Shown here: one piece after another, positions 8,863-19,280 of the stretch
Numbering within the stretch: the first letter of the stretch is position 1
Layout of the letters: each line of letters opens with the position of its first letter
Virus record (IMG/VR): IMGVR_UViG_3300024262_000137
Span: 1 to 33,469 of that record
Reading direction: 5' to 3' (one strand)
DNA length: 33,469 bases
Source of the DNA: a virus
Program-made: the position numbers and the translations under genes
Notes under the pieces: generated by a model
What the model was told of the DNA's origin: nothing
Seen by the model: only the letters and a program-made list of their open reading frames with translations
Database searches by the model: none

Positions 8863-11800
8863 ATGGCAAACATTCAAAGAAATTTTGTAGCTGGGCGTAT
8901 GAACAAGAGCCTTGACGAAAGGCTTATACCAAACGGAGAGTATATAGACGCTTTGAATGTTAGGCTTGGTTCTACTGAAGAATCAGAAATAGGTGCGGTA
9001 GAAAATGCTAAAGGAAATGTTCAAGTTACGTCTCTACAATATATAGATGGAACTGCTTTAAGTAGTTCTGCTAGATGTATCGGTGCATTTGAGGATGGTG
9101 CTAATGAAACCATTTATTGGTTTGTTCACGACCCTGCATTTACTGTAGGGGCAACTGGAAAATTAGATTTAATTGTTTCTTATAACGTAATTACAGGGGG
9201 ATTAATATATCATGTTGTTAGTATTAATAATGGAGGTGGAGCTAATACTACTTTAAATTTCAACCCAAATTTTCTTATAACCTCTGTAGGTAAAATAGAT
9301 AATTTAATTTTTTTTACAGATAATTTAAATGCTCCAAGAGTTGTAAATATAAATTTTAATTACTCTGTTCCTTTTAATAATGTAGATCAGTTTAGTAATG
9401 AAGAGTTATTAGTAATTAAAAAACCTCCTCTAGCTGCACCAACATTGAATTTATTAAGCACTTCTTTACAAGATTCTTTTTTAGAAGACAATTTTATTTG
9501 TTTTGCATACAGGTATAAATATTCAAATGGCGAATATTCAGCTGTTTCACAGTTTAGTGAACCAGCTTTTCAACCAAGTTTTTTTGAATTTTCTCCAAAT
9601 AGTTTTTTAAACGAGGGAATGGTTAATTCCAAAAATGCAGTACAAATTACATATAACACAGGAAGTTCATTAGTAGTTGGTATAGATTTATTGTTTAAAG
9701 AAGCTAATGATCCTACTATTAAAATAATAGAAAGAATAAAAAAATCTTCATTAGGACCACATAACACTAATGCAACTTATGTTTTTACAAACAGTAAAAT
9801 ATTTACTGTTTTACCTGAAAGTGAAATTCTAAGATTATACGATAATGTTCCAAGACAAGCTAAGGCTCAAACATTAATGGGCAATAGACTTATATATGGT
9901 AACTATACTGAAGGTTATAACTTAATCGATGTAAACAGTCAACCACTAAATTTACAATACACACTTGCATTAGAAACTCAAAACGCTAGTGGAGTAGATT
10001 TAAATTCTTCTAATTCATTAGCATTTAATTATACAGCTTTTGGTAATAATCTAAACGTAACTACTGCTGGTTTTACTTTTGATTTAGGTGGATATGAAAG
10101 TAAATTAATTCAAGGAGCAAGTTTAAATTTTGCTTTTACCTATCAACATTTATCTTACAATGGAACAGATACTCCAACTCAACTACAAGGAGAAACACTG
10201 ATTAATTTTCAGTATGTTTTAGTTGATAACTATTCTACAGTTTCAGATTTATATAATAGCTCAGATTTTCAATCTAAACTAGGCTTAATAAGTTCTGCAA
10301 TTCAAACTGTAGCAGATGCTCAGAATGGTTTAGGTGTAACATTAACAGATGCGTTTAATTTTTCTTTATCACCAACTTTATCAGGTGGAGGATTTAGTTA
10401 CTCTTTAAATCAAACAGGATTAACGTCAAGCACAAGCTCAGTTCCTCCATCAACCAATAAAGGTGAACCAATTACTTCCATACTAAACGGAACTGAAATA
10501 CAGCTAATATTTCCTGTAGCTCAATATATTCAAACATCACCAGGAACAAGTAATTTAATTGTATCCTATAATACCTTTACATCTATTACCGCTATATTGC
10601 AAGCTACTGCAGATTCACAAAGTTTGCATAGTAATAGAGGTTATGAATTAGGTATAGTATACATGGATGAATTTAACAGGGCTTCGACAGCTTTAGTTAG
10701 CAATAATAATACTATAAATATACCATGCAGAAATTCTAATACTTTAAATAAAATTATTGCAACAATACCAACTAGTCAAAGAGCTCCTTATTGGGCAACA
10801 AGATATAAGTTTGTATTAAAACCAGATAGAACAACTTATGAGACTATATACTCAAGCATATTTATTAATGACCCAAATTCTAATAATACATTTTTACTAT
10901 TAGAAGGAGATAATATTGCTAAAGTTGAAGAAGGAGATAGATTAATTGTAAAAAGAGATGCAAACGGTCCTGTTGAATCTTGTGTATTCGCAACTGTTTT
11001 AGAAAAACAAACACAAGTTGCGGACTTTATTACCCCTGACAGTGGGAATCCTGTGCCAGGTGGGACGTATATGAAGATGAACTCTCAAGATTTTTCAACT
11101 GAAGAAAGCGCTGATGATATTATTTCTTTAGGAACTTTTCAACAAACTGCAGATAATCCTCAAGAAAATCCAGTCGCAGCATATCCTTTTTATACTTCAT
11201 CAGGAGGTACAAGCACGAATTACAATGTGCCTAGCGGAAGTAGAATAGTAATGAAAATAAAACAACGAAGAGCAGGTGGCGGCGGAGGCTGTGAAGAAAG
11301 AGAAAGTGTAATTGAGAAACAATTTATTGCGCAAGATACTTACACAGACATGTATCAATGGTTTATTAATAGCAATGCAACCTTTGTAATAGAAAATGAT
11401 GCTATTACTTTTACTGGAAACCCTTCAGATCCAGTAGGAAACGTTGTTATTTCAGGTTTAGTTCCTGGTTCACCTACAGGAACTCCACAATCTAATGGAT
11501 ACGCAGGAGATAATTTAGGCAACGCCACAATGTTTACTATATTTGGTGGTCAATCTAATAGTCCATCGACTTCTAGTGATTTACTTTTAAATAACTATTA
11601 TAGATTTTATCAAAATGGAACAGACAGCACATATTCTTTATTAGTAAGTGGTACTGAAGCTTGTAATAATGCTGGTTCATCAAGTAGATATAGATCTCGT
11701 GTTGAAATTACATTTACTGTGTTTAGAAGAGATTCAGTTGTTGTGTTTGAAACAAAACCACAAGAAGCTTTACCAGATGTATGGTATGAAAATGACCAAT

Positions 11801-14800
11801 CTTATTCTATAGACTCTTTGGGTAACCACAGCGGTAACGTAACCAATCAAAATATATCTACAGGTGTTGCAGGGGTTGTAAATACTGAATTTTTTAATTG
11901 TTTTGCTTTTGGAAATGGGGTAGAAAGTTACAAAATAAGAGATGCTTTAAATGGTAAATCATTTAATTTAGGTAACAGAGTCTTCTCAACTTCTAATATA
12001 GATTATAAAGAAGCCCATAGGTTTGCTGATTTAACTTACAGTGGTGTATATAATGATGAAACTAATGTCAATAAATTAAATGAATTTAATTTAGGTCTAG
12101 CAAATTTTAAACCACTTGAAGAAAGCTATGGAGATGTTGAAATATTATATGGTAGACGAACTGATATACTTGTTTTACAAGAAGATAAAATATCATACGT
12201 TCTAGCTTCCAAGAATATTATATCAGATTCTACTGGAGGAGGTTTAGTTGCCTCAGTTCCAGAAATTTTAGGAAACCAAATAGCACGTTTGGAAAACTAT
12301 GGTATTAGTAATAACCCAGAAAGTTTTGTGGCTTGGGGTGAAAATAAATATTTTACTGATGTAAAAAGAGGAGCTGTTTTGCAACTAATAGGAGGTTCTA
12401 TTTCTGATGAAAGATTAATAGTTATATCGGAAACTGGTATGAGAAGTTGGTTTAGGGATTTATTTACTGAAGCATTTACCACTCAAAAATTAGGAGGATA
12501 TGACCCTTACATGGATGAGTATGTTTTAACTTCTAATACAATCTTAAAACCGGAAATACCAGTTTGTATAGCTTGTGGTGTCACGCAAGACATAACTATT
12601 ATAGCAAATAAAGATTTTGTGTATTGTGTAGATGTTACTGAACAAATAGGTTTGGTAACTGTTAGCTATGTAATTCCTCAAGAAGGAGAACAAGATATTG
12701 AAAGTGAAACAAGTGTTCTTATGACTGACGAGTCTGGAAATCAACTAATTACAGAAGGGTCTCAATCTCAAGTTGGTTATACAATAAAGGCTATTTATAA
12801 AGGTGTAACATATACATCAGGCTCTGTTACTGCTTCAGGTAGTTTTACATTTAATAAAAATGTTCCAAATGTACAAGAGGTTACAATAGTGGTTAGCTCA
12901 AATTCTAACCAAAACGATACTATTCAGATTAATGTAAGCTGTCCAAGATCAGGCGCATTAAACATATATAACATTTGTGTTACTGATCCACTTGAAGCTG
13001 GACAATTTATACATAACGAATTTGGTTGGACTGACGGTGTGACTGTTTCACCTACAGAATCTAATTTAGTAGAGTTTGGAAGTACTTCATCATCGTTTGC
13101 TATCTCACAATACCAGTTATTTTCTGGACCGCAGGGAAGTGGAGTTTTTCCAGTTGACGGGTCTACTGTAACTATTTCTTCAAACAAAATTAATTTTGAT
13201 GATTTTGTATTTAACCCTTCAACAGATAGATTAAAATATTTAAGAACAAACACTTTTTATCAAAATAATGTAACAGATATAACAAGTTTACTTTCTTTAG
13301 CAATTGATGCAACACCAATATCTACAGTTAACGCTCCAACAATTTATTCGGCAGATTTCACAATGCCAGCAAACGGAAGTATTTTATATTTAGTGTGGGA
13401 TTATAGGTCTACTGGCACACCTACGCCTACACCAACTCCAGTTCCAACTGTAACACCGACACCAACTGTAACACCGACACCGACTGTAACACCGACTCCA
13501 ACACCTACACCTACACCTATTGTGTATGATTATAGAGAATATACTCAGTGTGGAGGCGGAAGCACTCAAGTATTTAGGTTGCCTTCAGGAGGTACATTTG
13601 CTCCTGTTGTAAAGCATAGTGGTGTTTGTTATGAAAGTCCTTCTGTAACAGGATTAACTAGTACAGTAGATATAGTAGAAACTTATACAGATTGTTCTTT
13701 ATGTGCATCTGCTACTCCTACTCCAACTCCTACTCCGACTGCGACTCCAGTTCCGACTGCGACTCCAGTTCCGACTGCGACACCTACACCTACACCTACA
13801 CCTTCTTGTACTGAGTGGACATTAGCTTGTCCAAGTGGAAGTGGCGGTTGTAACTACTCATACACTGACTGTAATGGAAACACACAAACAGGAGTATTGC
13901 CAGGAGATTTTGATGTTGACGTATGTGTATTAAACGGAACAACACCTATAATAAGCGGTGGTACTGCAACTAACTCAGGAGTAAGTTGTAGTCCAACTGT
14001 TACTCCAACTCCGACAGTTACTCCGGTTGGCCCAACACCAACTCCAACCCCTACTCCGACTCCTACGTTTGGATATAATTATTACACTGTTACAATTTGT
14101 CCAGGACAAGGTAGTGCAACTTATATCAATGTTAGAGTAGCAGATGCTAGTGGAGATGCTCCGGGTGATATAGTATTAATGGCTGATGGCAGATGTTACG
14201 AGATAGATGAAACAAGTTCAACTGTAAACGCTAATGATTATACTAATTCTTACATAGATTGTGATACTTGTATAGCAAATAATCCTACACCTACACCTAC
14301 ACCTACACCTACACCTACACCTACACCTGGTGGTTGTAATGAATGGGATTTAGAAGGAGGGCCAGGTTCAGTTGGCAACTTTAGTTATACTGATTGTAGC
14401 GGTGTATCACAAACTGAAAGTGTAGATGATGGAGATTCAGCATCAGTTTGTGCATTAGGGGTGCCTACTTTAACAAGTGGTATTGGAACTGTTACTTTAG
14501 TAGGAGTCTGTGTTACACCTACACCAACAGCTACACCGACACCTACGCCAACACCTGGAGGCCCAACACCAACTCCAACTCCGCCATCACCTACGCCGAC
14601 GCCAACTATAGCTTATGATAACTATACAATAACAAGATGTGATGGTGGATTTAATAATTACACCGTGGGTAGAGCGCTTGCAAACACATTCCCAACTAAC
14701 ACTGTACTGTTGATGCCTGATGGAAATTGTTATGAAATTATTGATCCGACTTTTACTCTAGGTACATTTGCAAATGCGGTATATACAGATTGTAACTCAT

Positions 14801-15225
14801 GTACTACACCGACACCTACGCCAACGCCTACACTACCTCCTACACCTACACCTACGCCTGGAGGTCCAACACCTACGCCAACGCCTAGTCCAACGCCAAC
14901 AGCTACTCCTACGCCTACACCTACGCCTGGAGGCCCAACGCCTACGCCTAGTCCAACGCCTACGCCTACGCCTGCACCTTGTATTGGAATTGAAGTTGGA
15001 TACTCCTCTGGCCTTTATTATGGTTGTTGTGTACCTCCAGATAATAGTGGTATTAAATACTTTAATGCAAATTCTGTAGCTACAGCTACAAGAATCTATG
15101 ATGGGTTTACTTGTTCAACATTAGAAAGTGGCACAATATATGTTAGCGAATTTGGTTCTACTTATTATGAATTTTTTAACGGAGTTAAAACTGCAGGACC
15201 AATATCATGTCCATCATGTCCGTAA
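8863..15225 (+). CDS. Giant tail protein with C-terminal cysteine-rich domains on Thr-Pro linkers
   Basis: The product has 2120 residues. Residues 1-1230 look like a large podovirus tail/hub (muzzle- or stabilization-like) protein: the N-terminus [20 protein letters not shown] followed by [12 protein letters not shown] is a signature of this family, and later parts ([31 protein letters not shown]) are typical of its core. Residues 1230-1515 form a beta-rich, Ig-like stretch with a Cys pair. Residues 1519-2040 are beads on a string: two kinds of 55-70-residue Cys-containing domains joined by (Thr-Pro)n linkers. Residues 2041-2120 form a last Cys-rich domain ending in SCPSCP. The usual C-terminal segment of the tail family is missing here and appears instead at 20268-21023, so the gene seems opened by inserted DNA. 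The Thr-Pro linkers are candidate O-glycosylation sites because glycosyltransferase genes follow directly. Confidence 0.8.
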   Translation: MANIQRNFVAGRMNKSLDERLIPNGEYIDALNVRLGSTEESEIGAVENAKGNVQVTSLQYIDGTALSSSARCIGAFEDGANETIYWFVHDPAFTVGATGKLDLIVSYNVITGGLIYHVVSINNGGGANTTLNFNPNFLITSVGKIDNLIFFTDNLNAPRVVNINFNYSVPFNNVDQFSNEELLVIKKPPLAAPTLNLLSTSLQDSFLEDNFICFAYRYKYSNGEYSAVSQFSEPAFQPSFFEFSPNSFLNEGMVNSKNAVQITYNTGSSLVVGIDLLFKEANDPTIKIIERIKKSSLGPHNTNATYVFTNSKIFTVLPESEILRLYDNVPRQAKAQTLMGNRLIYGNYTEGYNLIDVNSQPLNLQYTLALETQNASGVDLNSSNSLAFNYTAFGNNLNVTTAGFTFDLGGYESKLIQGASLNFAFTYQHLSYNGTDTPTQLQGETLINFQYVLVDNYSTVSDLYNSSDFQSKLGLISSAIQTVADAQNGLGVTLTDAFNFSLSPTLSGGGFSYSLNQTGLTSSTSSVPPSTNKGEPITSILNGTEIQLIFPVAQYIQTSPGTSNLIVSYNTFTSITAILQATADSQSLHSNRGYELGIVYMDEFNRASTALVSNNNTINIPCRNSNTLNKIIATIPTSQRAPYWATRYKFVLKPDRTTYETIYSSIFINDPNSNNTFLLLEGDNIAKVEEGDRLIVKRDANGPVESCVFATVLEKQTQVADFITPDSGNPVPGGTYMKMNSQDFSTEESADDIISLGTFQQTADNPQENPVAAYPFYTSSGGTSTNYNVPSGSRIVMKIKQRRAGGGGGCEERESVIEKQFIAQDTYTDMYQWFINSNATFVIENDAITFTGNPSDPVGNVVISGLVPGSPTGTPQSNGYAGDNLGNATMFTIFGGQSNSPSTSSDLLLNNYYRFYQNGTDSTYSLLVSGTEACNNAGSSSRYRSRVEITFTVFRRDSVVVFETKPQEALPDVWYENDQSYSIDSLGNHSGNVTNQNISTGVAGVVNTEFFNCFAFGNGVESYKIRDALNGKSFNLGNRVFSTSNIDYKEAHRFADLTYSGVYNDETNVNKLNEFNLGLANFKPLEESYGDVEILYGRRTDILVLQEDKISYVLASKNIISDSTGGGLVASVPEILGNQIARLENYGISNNPESFVAWGENKYFTDVKRGAVLQLIGGSISDERLIVISETGMRSWFRDLFTEAFTTQKLGGYDPYMDEYVLTSNTILKPEIPVCIACGVTQDITIIANKDFVYCVDVTEQIGLVTVSYVIPQEGEQDIESETSVLMTDESGNQLITEGSQSQVGYTIKAIYKGVTYTSGSVTASGSFTFNKNVPNVQEVTIVVSSNSNQNDTIQINVSCPRSGALNIYNICVTDPLEAGQFIHNEFGWTDGVTVSPTESNLVEFGSTSSSFAISQYQLFSGPQGSGVFPVDGSTVTISSNKINFDDFVFNPSTDRLKYLRTNTFYQNNVTDITSLLSLAIDATPISTVNAPTIYSADFTMPANGSILYLVWDYRSTGTPTPTPTPVPTVTPTPTVTPTPTVTPTPTPTPTPIVYDYREYTQCGGGSTQVFRLPSGGTFAPVVKHSGVCYESPSVTGLTSTVDIVETYTDCSLCASATPTPTPTPTATPVPTATPVPTATPTPTPTPSCTEWTLACPSGSGGCNYSYTDCNGNTQTGVLPGDFDVDVCVLNGTTPIISGGTATNSGVSCSPTVTPTPTVTPVGPTPTPTPTPTPTFGYNYYTVTICPGQGSATYINVRVADASGDAPGDIVLMADGRCYEIDETSSTVNANDYTNSYIDCDTCIANNPTPTPTPTPTPTPTPGGCNEWDLEGGPGSVGNFSYTDCSGVSQTESVDDGDSASVCALGVPTLTSGIGTVTLVGVCVTPTPTATPTPTPTPGGPTPTPTPPSPTPTPTIAYDNYTITRCDGGFNNYTVGRALANTFPTNTVLLMPDGNCYEIIDPTFTLGTFANAVYTDCNSCTTPTPTPTPTLPPTPTPTPGGPTPTPTPSPTPTATPTPTPTPGGPTPTPSPTPTPTPAPCIGIEVGYSSGLYYGCCVPPDNSGIKYFNANSVATATRIYDGFTCSTLESGTIYVSEFGSTYYEFFNGVKTAGPISCPSCP
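13417..14979 (+). repeat. Array 1: Thr-Pro linkers alternating with cysteine-rich domains
   Basis: Six Thr-Pro linkers (about 13417-13518, 13709-13806, 13990-14067, 14284-14328, 14515-14610 and 14803-14979) separate five domains. Type A domains begin CxEW and contain a YTDC motif and a VC(V/A)L motif. Type B domains begin YxxYT, contain C(Y)E near the middle and end in DCxxC. The order is B-A-B-A-B. The second A copy (14335-14514) has lost two of the cysteines ([14 protein letters not shown] against [15 protein letters not shown]). The linkers differ in codon choice except for one pure hexanucleotide tract. Confidence 0.85.
14284..14328 (+). repeat. Pure hexanucleotide tract (CCTACA)7 plus CCT
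   Basis: Seven perfect copies of CCTACA code for Pro-Thr repeats in frame. Other linkers mix Thr and Pro codons, so this one is recent or kept uniform by slippage, and may vary in length between genomes without breaking the frame. Confidence 0.9.
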
Positions 15226-15650
15226 AAACAATAGAATTTATTAAAAATGTTAATAAGCATTTAAATAATAATGTAATTATTTTAGGCGGATGGTCTAAAT
15301 TTTACAACGGCTACAATTCTAATTATGACAAACATTGGGTTGATATAAGTATTACTCCTGACTCAATAGACTTAGTATCTCAATTAGGCATCAAGCTTGA
15401 AATCACAGGAGGTCATTCATGGGGAAATTATATTAATAATCAGTTTACAGTAATGTGTGGAATAAAACCTAATAGAAATTTTTTAGATGTATTTGTTGCA
15501 GATAAATTAGAGGGATATAATATAATTGATGGTTTAAAAATATTAACCCCTCAAGCTTCTATTGATTGGCATCAAAAAGCTTATGAACAATTAGGTCACC
15601 CCTGGTTGCTTGAAAAAATTACAAAACTTAAAACACTATACGGTATTTAA
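15207..15650 (+). CDS. Small protein, possibly nucleotidyltransferase-fold
   Basis: The 147-residue product overlaps the tail gene end by 19 bases; a second ATG at 15216 is an alternative start. The layout [11 protein letters not shown], then KHWVDISI, then [16 protein letters not shown], with [15 protein letters not shown] near the end, resembles small nucleotidyltransferase-fold proteins (a Gly-Gly loop, an Asp on a beta strand, and a later strand Asp). If so, the first metal motif is incomplete (VDIS instead of DxD), so it may bind rather than transfer nucleotides. It sits at the head of the glycosyltransferase genes, suggesting a helper role in sugar-nucleotide chemistry or binding. The family call is weak; the open frame and spacing make the gene itself likely. 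Confidence 0.45.
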   Translation: MSIMSVKTIEFIKNVNKHLNNNVIILGGWSKFYNGYNSNYDKHWVDISITPDSIDLVSQLGIKLEITGGHSWGNYINNQFTVMCGIKPNRNFLDVFVADKLEGYNIIDGLKILTPQASIDWHQKAYEQLGHPWLLEKITKLKTLYGI

Positions 15651-15707
15651 TATTTTTTTAATTAATTTATAATTAATAACTTTAATCAAATTTAATCTAA
15701 TATAATA

Positions 15708-16934
15708 ATGTCAAAAAATAGTATATTCATCCAAATTGCAGCGTACCGTGACCCAGAATTAGTACCTACATTAAATTCATTATTTGACAACGCAGAATTT
15801 CCCAATAATATAAAAGTATGTGTTGCGTGGCAGCATTCAGAAGAAGATGAGTGGGATAATTTAGGTAAATACAAAAAAGACAAAAGGGTTAAAATATTAG
15901 ATATACCTTTTAATGAAACACATGGAGCGTGTTGGGCACGTAATTTAATACAGCAAGAATATAATAATGAAAAATATACATTACAACTTGACAGTCACCA
16001 CAGGTTTGTAAAAAATTGGGATGTTAAGTTGATTAAAATGTATGAAGGTCTGCAAAAATCAGGTCATAAAAAGCCATTGCTCACTACTTACGCAACAGCA
16101 TACGACCCAAATAATTTTGACATTAAAAATAACGCTGAAGTTTGGGGAATGAAATTTGATAGATTTACACCTGAAGGTGTAGTGTTTTTCCTTCCTTATA
16201 CAATGGAAGATACAAGTAAACCTCTACCAGCAAGGTTTTATTCAGCACACTTTGCTTTTACAACAGGTAAACACGTAGAAGAAGTTCAGCATGATCCTTC
16301 TTTTTACTTTCACGGTGAAGAAATTACTCTTGCTGTTAGGTCTTTTACTCATGGTTATGATTTATTTCATCCAAATGAAATAATTGCTTATCACGAATAC
16401 ACAAGAACAGGTAGAACAAAACATTGGGACGATGATACAACTTGGGTAGAAAAAAATACACACACACATAATAGAGTAAGACAGCTATTAGGAGTAGATG
16501 GTGAAGTTTGTTCTCCTTGTAATGAAAAACATTTTGGTGTCTATGGTCTTGGTAAAGAAAGAACTTTAAATGATTACGAAGAATATAGCGGGATTAGATT
16601 TAGTGATAGAGCTATTAGACAATCATGTTTAAATAATGAAATACCAACATTAGGTATAAAAAATGAACTGTATCATCTCAAATTCAGTCACATATTAAAT
16701 TTACATGGGAATCAATTCCAATATAATGATTATACTTTTTGCGCTATAATATTTGAAGATGAACAGAAAAAAGAATTATGGAGAAAAGACATAACTCATT
16801 TAAATCAGTTAATAAAAAATAAAGATAATTTTAATATACCGGTAGAATCAAATACTCAAAAACCCTCTAATATAATTGTTTGGGCACATTCAGCATCTAA
16901 TGGTTGGGCTGAACGATTAGACATTCCTGTTTAA
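15708..16934 (+). CDS. Glycosyltransferase, GT60 / polypeptide alpha-GlcNAc-transferase type
   Basis: The 408-residue protein matches the Glycosyltransferase (GlcNAc) family (Pfam PF11397, CAZy GT60) in its main landmarks: FIQIAAYRDPELVPTLNSLF at residues 7-26, the nucleotide-sugar/metal motif DSH at 95-97 inside LQLDSHHRFVKNWD, FYFHGEE at 199-205 and HEYTR at 229-233. Known members add alpha-GlcNAc directly to protein: to hydroxyproline of Skp1 in Dictyostelium and to Thr of mucins in Trypanosoma cruzi. There is no signal peptide or membrane segment, so it should act in the host cytoplasm. It lies between two genes that encode Thr-Pro-rich linkers, which are plausible acceptors (inference). 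Its last base is the first base of the next gene's ATG. A weak promoter-like box (TAACTTTA) lies at 15677. Confidence 0.8.
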   Translation: MSKNSIFIQIAAYRDPELVPTLNSLFDNAEFPNNIKVCVAWQHSEEDEWDNLGKYKKDKRVKILDIPFNETHGACWARNLIQQEYNNEKYTLQLDSHHRFVKNWDVKLIKMYEGLQKSGHKKPLLTTYATAYDPNNFDIKNNAEVWGMKFDRFTPEGVVFFLPYTMEDTSKPLPARFYSAHFAFTTGKHVEEVQHDPSFYFHGEEITLAVRSFTHGYDLFHPNEIIAYHEYTRTGRTKHWDDDTTWVEKNTHTHNRVRQLLGVDGEVCSPCNEKHFGVYGLGKERTLNDYEEYSGIRFSDRAIRQSCLNNEIPTLGIKNELYHLKFSHILNLHGNQFQYNDYTFCAIIFEDEQKKELWRKDITHLNQLIKNKDNFNIPVESNTQKPSNIIVWAHSASNGWAERLDIPV

Positions 16935-19222
16935 TGTTAATACCTAAAAAAATATTTCAAACATTTGAAACCACTCAGTTACCTGAAGGTATGAGTAAAG
17001 CTTGTTTAAGTTGGAAAATAAAAAATCCTGATTGGGAATATTATTTTTTTGATAAAGACAATAGAGTAGAATTTATAAAAAAACATTTTAATAAAGATGT
17101 ATTACAAGCATACCTTACTCTAATACCTGGTGCTTTTAAAGCTGACTTGTGGCGATATTGTGTATTGTATATTGAAGGTGGTGTATATATAGATGCTGAC
17201 ACAATATGTGAACTTCCATTAAATAATTGGATATTGGGTGATAATCATTTCATAGCAACACGAGATGATCCTATGGCTCATAAATGGTTAGGCAATGCTT
17301 TCATAGCTACTGTACCTCAGAACCCTATATTGAAAGATTGTATTGATAGAATTGTAAAACATTGTCAAGGCAAACAAGAAATGTTTTATTTAGACTATAC
17401 AGGACCAGCATTATTAGGTAAATGTGTAAACAAAGCATATAATAGAGGTGAAGAAACAGATTATGAAATAGGTCAATTAGGTAATTTATATGTTTTAAAA
17501 CATGATTTTGGCAGAACCAAATATGTTAATCATGAAGGTAAAGATATATTGCACGTAGAATATCCAGGCAAATTACAAGAAATGGAATCTATTGGTAATA
17601 AAAAGTTTTGGGATTATGTTCAAGAAGATAAAATATTTCGTTTTATACCTCATAATTTAATTTATACATCTTATGATGTTTTAGATGTTAATGATTATAT
17701 GATTGATTCGTTCAAAGAAAAAAACCCACATTATAATTTTCTTTATTTTAATCAAAACGCAGTTGATAATTGGTTTGCTAATTCCATATACAATGATGCT
17801 TATAAAACATTAAATGAACGAGGTGAAAAAAGTGATTTCTTTAGGTATTGTTATTTGTATGAAAATGGAGGCGTATATGCTGACACTGATGTTTATTGTA
17901 ATCAACCATTAGACAACTTTATTGAATATCAAGATTTAGTTGTTGGTTTAGAAGCAAATACATCATTAGGAATATTTGATGATATAGTAGATAAAATAAA
18001 TGATAACTACGTAAGTGTGTGTAATTGGTTTATAGCAACTAAACCTAAACATCCAGCATTATCAAAATTAATAAATGATATAATTGCAAATCCAAAAAAT
18101 GGTGTATTACAAAATACAGGACCAGGTAGATTTACAAAACATATCTTAGATTATTTTGGTAGACAACATAATTTCGAGAACGATATAAATAAAAATAAAT
18201 CACAACTATTATCAATAAATAGATTTGGTAGTAATCAATCGCATTCTAATGCTAAAAAATATAGTAATCCATTTGAAATAAAGGATGATGATATATACAT
18301 CACGCACATGTTTGAAGGAACTTGGAGAACAAGTAAACAAAATGATTTACAAATTATTGAAACTGAATATTGTTCACATAATTTATCTTTGATACCAATA
18401 TCAAATGGTTATAAAGGTGTAGCACGTGTAGATAGAGATACATCAAGAACTGAATTTATGAAAAAATTAGGTGATTGTAGGACACTGTATGAATTTAAAT
18501 TTGATAAAAACTTAAAATTAATTGATTATAGTGAAAAAGAAATCAAGTACGATTACTTAGCTAAATTCGAGGATTATAGGTCATTCATCTATAAAAAGAA
18601 AATGTATCATTCGGTAGCATACATAGATGAAAATTGGAATACAAGAATAGGATTATTAGATAGAAATTATTCTTTTATAAAAGATATAGATGTAGAAGAA
18701 CCTAATAGAATGCGCTTTGGTGTTGGTGATGAAGTAATGTGGGAAAAAAATTGGTTGTTCTTTATTCACAATAATGTTTTACATTTTATATATAATACAT
18801 CTCCTAACTTTGTCGTTTATAGAGATAAAGGTAATTTTGAATTTGAAAAAATAATAGATGTTGAAAATAAATTTAATAATAAATTTCCTGAAGATGAATT
18901 ATATTTTAGTGCTAAAGTAAAAGTAGGTGGTTCAACACAACCAATTTGGTTTGAAGAACAACAATGTTATATTTATTTAGTTCATACAAAAATATACAAA
19001 GAAAGAACATACAATCATTTCGCTGTAAAATTAGATAAAGAACTAAATATAATAGATATAAGCTATAAACCATTAATACCAGCGAAAATAGGATATGCTT
19101 TGTTTTTTATTACAAGGTGGTTTGAGAAAGGGGATAATGTAGTTATGAGCGGAGGATTAGAAGATAATAAAAATTGGATCTGGGAAATACCTAAGTCAAA
19201 AATATTTAATTGTTTTAATTAA
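16934..19222 (+). CDS. Two-domain GT32-type glycosyltransferase fused to a GH130-like propeller
   Basis: The 762-residue product has three parts. Residues 1-225 are a glycosyltransferase of the DXD sugar-binding (GT32/OCH1, PF04488) type: IPKKIFQTFE at the start, DLWRYCVLYIEGGVY at 71-85 and DAD at 87-89. Residues 238-460 repeat the fold: IPHNLIYTSY, SDFFRYCYLYENGGVY at 300-315 and DTD at 317-319. Residues 480-762 look beta-propeller-like; GGSTQPIWFEEQQCYIYLVHT at 665-685 and the late NVVMSGGLED resemble GH130 phosphorylases and their relatives, though catalytic residues cannot be assigned. No membrane span is seen. Both DXD motifs are intact, so two sugars could be added in turn. Codon use is very A/T-rich (12, 15 and 9 G+C of 60 in three sampled lines). 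It follows the GT60-type gene without a gap, so they form one operon. Confidence 0.8.
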   Translation: MLIPKKIFQTFETTQLPEGMSKACLSWKIKNPDWEYYFFDKDNRVEFIKKHFNKDVLQAYLTLIPGAFKADLWRYCVLYIEGGVYIDADTICELPLNNWILGDNHFIATRDDPMAHKWLGNAFIATVPQNPILKDCIDRIVKHCQGKQEMFYLDYTGPALLGKCVNKAYNRGEETDYEIGQLGNLYVLKHDFGRTKYVNHEGKDILHVEYPGKLQEMESIGNKKFWDYVQEDKIFRFIPHNLIYTSYDVLDVNDYMIDSFKEKNPHYNFLYFNQNAVDNWFANSIYNDAYKTLNERGEKSDFFRYCYLYENGGVYADTDVYCNQPLDNFIEYQDLVVGLEANTSLGIFDDIVDKINDNYVSVCNWFIATKPKHPALSKLINDIIANPKNGVLQNTGPGRFTKHILDYFGRQHNFENDINKNKSQLLSINRFGSNQSHSNAKKYSNPFEIKDDDIYITHMFEGTWRTSKQNDLQIIETEYCSHNLSLIPISNGYKGVARVDRDTSRTEFMKKLGDCRTLYEFKFDKNLKLIDYSEKEIKYDYLAKFEDYRSFIYKKKMYHSVAYIDENWNTRIGLLDRNYSFIKDIDVEEPNRMRFGVGDEVMWEKNWLFFIHNNVLHFIYNTSPNFVVYRDKGNFEFEKIIDVENKFNNKFPEDELYFSAKVKVGGSTQPIWFEEQQCYIYLVHTKIYKERTYNHFAVKLDKELNIIDISYKPLIPAKIGYALFFITRWFEKGDNVVMSGGLEDNKNWIWEIPKSKIFNCFN

Positions 19223-19256
19223 AAAAGCAAGATAAAAGACATTGCATTTAAATTCG

Positions 19257-19264
19257 TAAATTTG
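19257..19264 (+). promoter_or_regulatory. Bacteroidetes-type promoter -7 box (TAAATTTG)
   Basis: TAAATTTG matches TAnnTTTG, with TTCG before it as at 6794-6797. The ATG at 19281 follows 16 bases later. It would give the second Thr-Pro array gene its own transcript, independent of the glycosyltransferases. Confidence 0.6.
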
Positions 19265-19280
19265 TAACAATATTTAGCGG

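Noticed and set aside
12924-13253. Minus-strand ORF of 109 codons
   Set aside because: Antisense to the tail gene, with no motif or promoter; an open antisense frame of this size is expected in long genes of this composition.
13417-14979. Collagen-like triple-helix repeat
   Set aside because: The linkers are dipeptide Thr-Pro repeats with only occasional Gly, not Gly-x-y triplets.
14768-15079. Plus-strand ORF with Leu/Arg-rich repeats
   Set aside because: It is the shifted reading of the Thr-Pro codons; the same pattern appears in the shifted frame at 20038-20223.
12540-15225. Diversity-generating retroelement acting on the tail modules
   Set aside because: No reverse transcriptase gene or template repeat is seen in the window; variation, if any, is better explained by repeats and domain copying.
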